Shown here one piece after another: positions 8,182-12,774 of a stretch of DNA of 12,774 nucleotides; the first letter of the stretch is position 1, and every line of letters begins with the position of its first letter. The notes under the pieces are model-generated. The model did not search any database. It saw only the letters and a program-made list of their open reading frames with translations, and was not told the origin of the DNA. Where the stretch lies: NCBI RefSeq assembly GCF_000003605.2, contig NW_003130372.1, forward strand, positions 15,553 to 28,326, in the 5' to 3' direction. A program made the position numbers and the translations under genes. The stretch comes from Saccoglossus kowalevskii. Lineage: Eukaryota; Hemichordata; Enteropneusta; Harrimaniidae.

Positions 8182-9222
8182 TCATCGCACCATAATAAGG
8201 GCAGGAAGCACTCTTTCTTTTCTAATCGTCAGCATGCTTGCACATTTTTTGAGCTTCTTAATCCTCCAATGAATGTGTTCAAGCGTTTGATCATACACTA
8301 ACATACCTAATCGATCACTTAACATTTTTAACATTGTTTTTGTTGCGATTCTAAGAATGAATTTGTAATATTATCATGTCGTCCTGCTAAATGCCTGTAA
8401 ATGCCTGAGTTCCTGTATGTGTCCTTGTTCTGTATTTGTCCCAGTCGTCGTCTGTGTTGAAGTTCAAAAAACATAAATTAATATCGAAACATTCAATTTC
8501 CCATCCAATAACGTTTATACGATTGGAGCCGAGTTTCAGTTTCTTGTAGTCCAACAACATCTTATATTTCGGCTCAGTGTGTTCAGACGAATAATTTTCT
8601 GCCCGAGCACACTCATTCTGAATGTAATTGAGTATTCAAGATCAACCTTGATGTTGCCCTATAATCTCAGACATGTATCAGTCAAATTTAAGCCACCTAT
8701 AAGCAGCGATGGTTCAATGGAGCAATTATAGTTTTCCATCCAGGAGTAATACAATTTGCGCAATTTCCGTTTTTGACCTTCTGAATCTCAGAGATGGGTG
8801 TAGGCATCCATTTCTGTGAAAACAAGACCATTTCGGGTGGGTCTGTTCTCATAGTCATTTGCAGGAAATATGGCTAAGTAAATTATCCAATAACTTTCAG
8901 CATTGTATTAATATTGATGATTGCTAATTTGTTCGTGACTTCAGCTGAGTGAATGTGATATCCAGCTCTTAGTGGCTGATACAAGACAATATCCGACCAG
9001 AGTGTCTATACAACCTGTGTCCATTTCTCCATCCTCTCCAGAATAATAAGGAAAGACCTGTCTAGTGCCAAACTGAAAGCTCTTGCATCTGTGTTAAGGA
9101 GGTACTATTGTAGTTTATTCATCTGCCATCCCCGCTAGAAAAACCTTATCATCTATAGTGTAGCTCTACAGTTACGCCAGCAATATTTCTATCATCGAAC
9201 AAATTAATTGGATTGGGTTTTG
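8182..9222 (-). pseudogene. Decayed coding region, unrecognised protein
   Basis: Five protein-like segments follow each other on the minus strand in shifting frames. (A) 9222-9149 contains DDRNIAGVTVELHYR. (B/C) 9104-8886 contains FSLALDRSFLIILERMEKW and, after one TAG at 9006-9008, VLYQPLRAGYHIHSAEV. (D) from about 8898 to 8662 contains YLAIFPANDYENRPTRNG and YYSWMENYNCSIEPSLLIGG, with one TGA (8788-8790). (E) 8635-8387 is open for 83 codons and contains KLKLGSNRINVIGWEIECFD. (F) 8370-8182 contains VYDQTLEHIHWRIKKLKK. Their end-to-end order, amphipathic composition and near-contiguity suggest one gene of roughly 330-350 codons broken by at least two stops and about four frame changes. I do not recognise the family. 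It could be a host gene relic or the cargo of a mobile element. Alternatively, some boundaries are introns. Confidence 0.5.
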
Positions 9223-9918
9223 GTCAAACTTTTCCTTAGAGGTTTTCCGTTTTTTTCATTCAAGCCTTAAGAAGTGAAGAAAAAGTCGACATCTCCCCGA
9301 TGGTAAAGCACCACTTTAATGAATTGTTCATCCACATTGCATTAAGCTAACATGTGCTCAATGTATTTATTCATAGTCACCATACTGAATGTATATGCTT
9401 ATGTATCTGTCACTACTTCATTTTTCGACACTACATATATATGACCCAAATACATTACACTGGTTCTGAACAGGTCACATATGCAGAAAATCCCGAAAAA
9501 ACATGTCACCAGTGTTAATATAAAAAATATAAATGTTGAAGATGACAACTTGAAGAAATAAATACTCACTTGAAATAATAATGAATGATAAAATAAATTT
9601 ACGTTGGATAGATTGACGAGGTCGTAACGTAAGTACATACACAGGTTATGCTGAAAATGTTTGGTCACGTGATATGATGGTGCCACCAGCGGCCGTTTAT
9701 CTCGAAAGTGGGCTATTGAACATGTTTATTGATACACTACCCATGGTTAGTGTATAAACCTCGAAAGATGTGCGTGGCATGGTATACAAACACAGAAGAA
9801 TATAGTAGAAAGTTTAACCTGCATTAAACCGTGGCAACCAGATTTCAGTATGCAAACGACGCTCAAGCGTGATACATCAAATCGTGTTATTCCGTGAAAT
9901 ATTTTTTCACACATTCTG

Positions 9919-9920
<2 letters not shown>
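9223..9920. other. No supported gene
   Basis: A minus-strand frame at 9399-9686 lacks an ATG and consists mostly of hydrophobic residues from T-rich DNA. A GTGAGT donor-like site occurs within it. GTCACGTGA (9664-9672) is an E-box of the USF/MITF type. ACACTGGT (9457-9464) and ACCAGTGT (9508-9515) form an inverted pair. On the + strand a 50-codon open stretch (about 9749-9898, containing QTQKNIVESLTCIKPWQPDF) looks hydrophilic and protein-like but has no start or splice support. Confidence 0.4.
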
Positions 9921-9949
<29 letters not shown>

Positions 9950-9965
9950 AGATAAGATAAGATAA
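9921..9965 (+). repeat. (GATAA)9 microsatellite
   Basis: Nine perfect copies of GATAA in tandem. Each junction creates AGATAAG, the WGATAR consensus of GATA transcription factors, at 5-bp spacing. On the minus strand it reads as TTATC units and produces a repeated LSYLI peptide in one frame, which is not a gene. Perfect homogeneity implies length instability. Confidence 0.97.
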
Positions 9966-10227
9966 AACTATACTTATCATAAAGATACAGTTGTCACACG
10001 CAACGTAATATTACCGTAATTGGTATAGTACAGGTGTGATAGTTCAAATACCAAAATGGCAACAGTAACATAAAGACTTCCCTGGCGGCGATGGTAACAT
10101 GCGAACACGAAGCCAACAGATGAGGTTTCAACTGGTACTGGTATTATTATACTCTGCAAACATCAAGTACAATAACGTGGTAAAACTTCACTACTCCAAT
10201 AACCAGATACTTAAACCCCATCCGATC
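9966..10227. other. Predicted 5' transcribed region of the minus-strand promoter; no ORF
   Basis: If the promoter at 10228-10440 is real, this is the beginning of its transcript. The first minus-strand ATG (about 10164) opens only an 11-codon frame, MFAEYNNTSTS. A longer frame there starts at TTG and is not credible. The transcript would either be spliced, with the coding part further left, or be non-coding. Confidence 0.3.
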
Positions 10228-10259
10228 TGAACTCAGTGCTGAACAACTCCCTATATATA
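10228..10259 (-). promoter_or_regulatory. TATA box plus initiator, minus strand
   Basis: On the minus strand TATATATA starts at 10259, and TTCAGATC, an initiator-like sequence, places its A (+1) at 10228. The first T of the TATA box is therefore at -31, the canonical distance. A second TATA-like word, CTATTTATAG, lies at 10271-10280. Two perfect heat-shock elements are upstream in this orientation. AT-rich DNA makes TATA words common; the spacing to the initiator and the upstream elements give the call its weight. Confidence 0.4.
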
Positions 10260-10324
10260 CCACCACTGTCTATAAATAGACCATTACATCAGCATACATA
10301 ATGAGTCTGGAACTTACTACAAAT

Positions 10325-10337
10325 TTCTAGAATGTTC
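10325..10337. promoter_or_regulatory. Heat-shock element, perfect three-unit
   Basis: TTCTAGAATGTTC fits nTTCnnGAAnnTTCn exactly, the binding site of an HSF1 trimer. It lies about 97-109 bases upstream of the predicted minus-strand start at 10228, a typical distance for heat-inducible promoters. A further single NTTCN unit follows at 10364-10366. Confidence 0.5.
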
Positions 10338-10427
10338 CATTACCTTCTATTGTCTCCTACAATGTTCTAATACCTATTCAACCGTTTTCTAAAAAAATAT
10401 CGAATATTACACCCAGACACAGTACGG

Positions 10428-10440
10428 TTCGAGAACATTC
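10428..10440. promoter_or_regulatory. Second perfect three-unit heat-shock element
   Basis: TTCGAGAACATTC again matches TTCnnGAAnnTTC at all nine fixed positions. It is 103 bases from the first element and in the same orientation. Two exact matches this close together are unlikely by chance, since a window of this size and composition would be expected to contain well under one. Confidence 0.5.
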
Positions 10441-10895
10441 TCAGTGACACGGAAGTGGTAAATAAGTCGTATGCGACAACAGTAAAGAAATATTACTGGT
10501 ACTTAGATATTAGTATATTATAATTAGATAATTAAAATATTACATTTCCATGAGTTTTTGTTTAACATTAATAATAATGATTTCTTGTCGTATATGATGT
10601 TTTTATACATTTTTCCGTGTTATTTGCTTGTACAACATGTTCAATTGATCTCGGAAACGTTACGTATAATCTTACTCTGGCATCAGTATAAAGACTACAT
10701 GATGTGAAAAAGTGTAGCTCATCTTCAATAATATAACATTTTGCATATTTTTTTTCTATCTTCAATTTTTATTTTGGGTTTTTGGTGTCTTCCAGATTCA
10801 ATGATTAATTTATGTGCACTTATATATACTCTGGATATAACAGTGATTGAGTGATACAATGTGCCAAGCGACTACAACTTTTTCAGGATTTCATT
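10441..10895. other. No supported gene
   Basis: AT-rich non-coding DNA. A minus-strand 65-codon frame (10568-10765) has no recognisable content. The short inverted repeat GTCG/CGAC around 10468-10479 is the only structure noted. Confidence 0.4.
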
Positions 10896-10959
10896 GTCAC
10901 GTGTTTAAAATAAAATAAAATGGCGGCTTAATGGCGTACTCGGACAATTACCACGTGAC
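10896..10959. promoter_or_regulatory. E-box pair flanking a YY1-type site
   Basis: GTCACGTG (10896-10903) and CACGTGAC (10952-10959) are mirror-image E-boxes of the USF/TFE/MITF class. Between them AAAATGGCGGC (10917-10927) matches the YY1/Pho consensus, and ATGGCG recurs at 10931-10936. Such clusters are typical of TATA-less promoters of housekeeping genes. No gene start is evident beside it; the only frame opened by the YY1 ATG is ATG GCG GCT TAA. Confidence 0.35.
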
Positions 10960-11150
10960 ATTGAACACCGCAAATAGTCATTTTTTCACTTACGCCATCA
11001 CAAATACACAACCATTAATTAGTTCACTTACGTCAGCATTTAGTGACCGTATTATCAATAAAAATGTTACTTGTCTTCGGTCCAACAAAAGCTTACTTAC
11101 TTCTTAAAACAAATCACAGCGATAATGCGTAATAATGCGTCGATTGGATT
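10960..11150. other. Repeated TTCACTTACGYCA motif
   Basis: TTCACTTACGCCA (10985-10997) and TTCACTTACGTCA (11023-11035) are direct repeats with one difference, 38 bases apart. CACTTACG returns at 11420-11427. On the minus strand each reads CGTAAGTG, a good 5' splice-site core, or alternatively a CRE/bZIP-like TGACGTAAG. ATAATGCGT is also duplicated near 11123-11140. No gene is assigned. Confidence 0.4.
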
Positions 11151-11199
11151 CTACCGCTGTTGAACGTCATCAAGTACAGAGGGGGGCAAGGGGGGATAG
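11151..11199 (-). CDS. Possible second exon of the GC-island gene
   Basis: On the minus strand a pyrimidine-rich tract ending in CTGTATCAG (AG at 11201-11200) precedes a short frame that reads YPPLPPSVLDDVQQR and stops at TAG (11151-11153). Its phase matches the donor at 11568 of the candidate first exon, giving a total protein of about 63 residues and an intron of 369 bases. The PP-rich part comes from two C6 tracts (11181-11186 and 11190-11195 as G on the + strand). Entirely inferred from splice signals; unlikely to be confirmed without transcript data. Confidence 0.2.
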
Positions 11200-11568
11200 C
11201 TGATACAGGATACAGGAAATAAAAAAAGGCATTTTACGTTTTTACAAAAAATAAAATGAAAGTTCCATATACAGTAAAAAATAAGGTTTTATACTTTACA
11301 GATAAAAGAAATTCCTAATTACATTTCACATTTTTATAATATATTTGATAATTTGTGTTTAAGATTCAAAATTGGAAATGGCGTAAGAATTATAACATTC
11401 AATGTGCAAATGATTTATACACTTACGAAAAATAATATCTTTGTACAAATTACGGACGAATAAAATAGCTGATTACATTTTACACCTTGTCCATGTATAC
11501 GAATTTAAGTTTTTTTATTTATTTAAATTACATTATTACGAGAATAAAGTCAATTGATTACAGCTTAC

Positions 11569-11711
11569 GAAAATACCCCTTGTCTCCAGGACGATACTGT
11601 GTTTTTTGTCATAGATTGTCTCATACCGAAATAAAGGACGCCACCAACGACGTCTCGACGGCGTCTGTAAGACTGTATCGGTGTATCCTCTGGGGGCGGA
11701 CTCCCGGGCAT
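11569..11711 (-). CDS. Candidate first coding exon in the GC-rich island, unknown protein
   Basis: An ATG at 11711-11709 with A at -3 opens a frame starting MPGSPPPEDTPIQSYRRRRD and running through GVLYFGMRQSM to SSWRQGVF, where TTTTC is followed by GTAAGC, a good 5' splice site (GT at 11568-11567). Unspliced, the frame ends at TAA two bases later (48 residues). The start lies inside the only GC-rich island of the window, which carries CRE and GC-box sites upstream in this orientation. The N-terminus is proline-rich then basic; no domain is recognised. An overlapping 189-codon ATG frame (12105-11536) in another phase is the main alternative. It reads through the promoter-like motifs and has a low-complexity, Arg-rich composition, so I prefer this exon, without certainty. 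Confidence 0.3.
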
Positions 11712-12060
11712 TTTCACCGCCTGGCAACCCGCGGCGGTGAAAACAAAGGCCCAAAACTCGCAGAAAACGGTACTTTGGGGTGATTGTTGAGACTCCTCTG
11801 AACAGTGCAACAAGATTAGCCCTACGTGTGTAACATATATAAATGTGATTGTTCGGGATTACTTCAAAGTTGAGTTTGTGTTGTTTTCTCGAATTTTCAC
11901 CGGCTCGACCAGTGTTCCACAGCAGCGCGCACAGAGCCCATTGAAATGCATGGTACAGTGGTGCGCGTCTTAGCAACGTGGAACGTCTGTGACGTAGCTC
12001 CGCCCCCGAGGATAGACTATACATGAACTGTAAAACTCGGAAGGATCGATCAGGAAGAAG
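11630..12060. promoter_or_regulatory. GC-rich island with CRE and GC box
   Basis: This is the only clearly GC- and CpG-rich stretch in the window. It contains TGACGTAG (11990-11997, a CRE variant) next to CCGCCCCC (12000-12007, Sp1/KLF box), a TAGCAAC RFX-type half site (11971-11977), several CGCG words and a TATATAAA-like word near 11836. This looks like an animal promoter, most simply firing leftwards into the candidate exon at 11711. A bidirectional promoter or an insertion of a GC-rich repeat are alternatives that only a genome-wide comparison could separate. Confidence 0.45.
11711..11743 (-). repeat. Perfect 11-bp GC-rich hairpin abutting the candidate start codon
   Basis: TTTTCACCGCC (11711-11721) and GGCGGTGAAAA (11733-11743) are exact inverted copies around an 11-base loop. 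On the minus strand the 3' arm ends with the A of the candidate ATG. CGGTGAAAAT is also repeated directly at 11902-11893. In an mRNA this stem would sit at the initiation site. Confidence 0.7.
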
Positions 12061-12514
12061 TCGGGGAAAATGTGAGATTTTTTGGAGAAATTCAATGCAT
12101 AGCATTTAAGTTTCATAGTTTAAAATATTTCTAGCAACTGTGAAAATATGATACAAATCTCCTTAGCTTTCATCAAACATAAGTCACCGTCGGTGGCGTT
12201 ATATGTCTGTATAATACATGCTGGAAAAGGGCTGCAAGAAAACAACATGATTGTCATCAAATATCAAACATGTAATACATACGGTGTGGATTAATAGACA
12301 CGACTTTGTGAAATAAACTATAGAACACATATGACCGATGGTTACTTACTCGTAACTGTATACCACAGCGCGTCAGTAAACAGAAGTTAATAACGTTTTC
12401 CGGCTTTGGTTGCACTTTGACTTTTAATCAGTGGATCATATAAAAGGATTAGATTAGAACTCCTGGTAAAAAAAAATCAAATGCAGCAATGAGACATAAA
12501 CGCTAATCCATAAT
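12061..12514. other. No firm gene; two minus-strand acceptor-like sites
   Basis: On the minus strand, TGTTGTTTTCTTGCAG (AG at about 12235) and TTTTTTTTTACCAG (AG at about 12462) are strong 3' splice-site look-alikes. Frames opening after them, for example one containing NATDGDLCLMKAKEICIIFS and one containing NLILLYDPLIKSQSATKAG, end after 20-36 codons. They may be alternative terminal exons of the gene at the right edge, but their phases do not match its donor directly. Confidence 0.3.
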
Positions 12515-12562
12515 TTAGTATAAGCGTGGCCCATCTTCACATCTGATGAGATACCTCGTCAC
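12515..12562 (-). CDS. Possible last exon of the right-edge gene
   Basis: After a 3' splice-site-like CTATTTGTGCAG on the minus strand (AG at 12564-12563), a short frame VTRYLIRCEDGPRLY ends at TAA (12515-12517). Its phase (0) agrees with the donor of the upstream exon at 12685, giving a 122-base intron, a common size in small-intron animals. No AATAAA immediately follows. Two other acceptors further left compete with it. Confidence 0.3.
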   Translation of the reverse strand: MTRYLIRCEDGPRLY

Positions 12563-12684
12563 CTGCACAAATAGATAAGTAAATCAATTACCTTTGAAAG
12601 ATGTACGCTAAACAATCTCGGGGACATCGCTTTATTTTCCATCCGCGTCAGTTTGTGTTATAAGTACATGTAGCAGTAACTTAC

Positions 12685-12774
12685 AACTTCCTTGTACGAA
12701 GAGAACATGTCTGGTTTGTTTAGTATATCAAGTTCGTGTGTGTGAAAAGTGATTTCATTACGGAGTCTTGAAGA
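12685..12774 (-). CDS. Partial coding exon running in from the right edge, unknown protein
   Basis: The minus strand from the window edge to 12685 has one frame open throughout (30 codons; the other two have stops). It contains RNEITFHTHELDILNKPDMF and ends SSYKEV at GTT followed by GTAAGT, a perfect 5' splice site (GT at 12684-12683). Without splicing the frame would stop eight codons later. Composition is hydrophilic and protein-like. I do not recognise the protein, and most of it lies outside the window. Confidence 0.4.

Noticed and set aside
9399-9686. 95-codon minus-strand ORF with hydrophobic segments
   Set aside because: It starts at GTG, not ATG, and its hydrophobicity follows from T-rich sequence; no homologue recognised.
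9747-9980. 77-codon minus-strand ORF with LSYLI repeats
   Set aside because: The repeat is the translation of the (GATAA)9 microsatellite.
10427-10433. GGTTCGA as a tRNA T-loop/B-box
   Set aside because: The following bases do not complete the B-box and no acceptor stem or A-box fits; it overlaps the second heat-shock element.
11181-11195. Double G6 tract as the other end of the MULE or as a G-quadruplex
   Set aside because: It lacks the CAAATTAGC units of the left array, lies over 10 kb away, and has only two G-runs.
11487-11783. 98-codon + strand ORF across the GC island
   Set aside because: Antisense to the candidate exon, no recognisable content, and its openness is explained by GC-rich sequence.
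11536-12105. 189-codon minus-strand ORF, the longest in the window
   Set aside because: It runs through the CRE/GC-box region in GC-rich DNA where stops are rare, is Arg-rich without a recognisable domain, and competes with a shorter frame having a good start and donor. Not excluded, only disfavoured.
12543-12550. CTGATGAG as a hammerhead ribozyme core
   Set aside because: The required GAAA-containing second core strand and flanking stems are absent.
1-12774. CRISPR array or bacterial operon structure
   Set aside because: No repeat-spacer pattern, no Shine-Dalgarno-led tandem genes, and clear eukaryotic-type signals.

Overview
The window looks like AT-rich nuclear DNA from an animal, most likely an invertebrate. 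The pointers are a decayed MULE-type transposase followed by AATAAA, coding fragments separated by stops and frameshifts, GTAAGT / pyrimidine-AG splice-like signals, microsatellites, and no bacterial operon structure. No intact, confidently identifiable gene is present. The marine or lophotrochozoan flavour of the MULE is an impression, not a demonstration.

Left part (1-4700): the 3' part of a broken MULE transposase runs on the + strand (3-643), then a poly(A) signal and a G-rich tandem array that looks like the element's terminal repeat (742-803). A possible minus-strand terminal exon lies at 1985-2190. A 571-bp AT-rich block bounded by a perfect 12-bp inverted repeat (2221-2791) is a MITE candidate. 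A long minus-strand pseudogene (3193-4609) retains recognisable SGNH/GDSL-esterase motifs behind an N-terminal membrane anchor.

Middle part (4700-9900): mostly non-coding. It holds a recent 93-bp tandem duplication carrying octamer-like sites, a CRE-centred palindrome, small hairpins, a 47-codon minus-strand reading frame with eight regularly spaced cysteines (7568-7711), and about 1 kb of minus-strand decayed coding sequence from a protein I do not recognise (8182-9222).

Right part (9900-12774): a (GATAA)9 microsatellite; a promoter-like arrangement facing left (two perfect heat-shock elements, TATA, initiator); an E-box/YY1 cluster; a GC-rich island with CRE and GC box and a candidate first coding exon whose ATG abuts an 11-bp hairpin; and, at the right edge, the apparent 3' end of a spliced minus-strand gene entering from outside the window.

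I see no functional link between these parts. The window reads as an intergenic region filled with mobile-element debris and dead genes, plus a few regulatory-looking clusters that may serve genes extending beyond or weakly visible within it.
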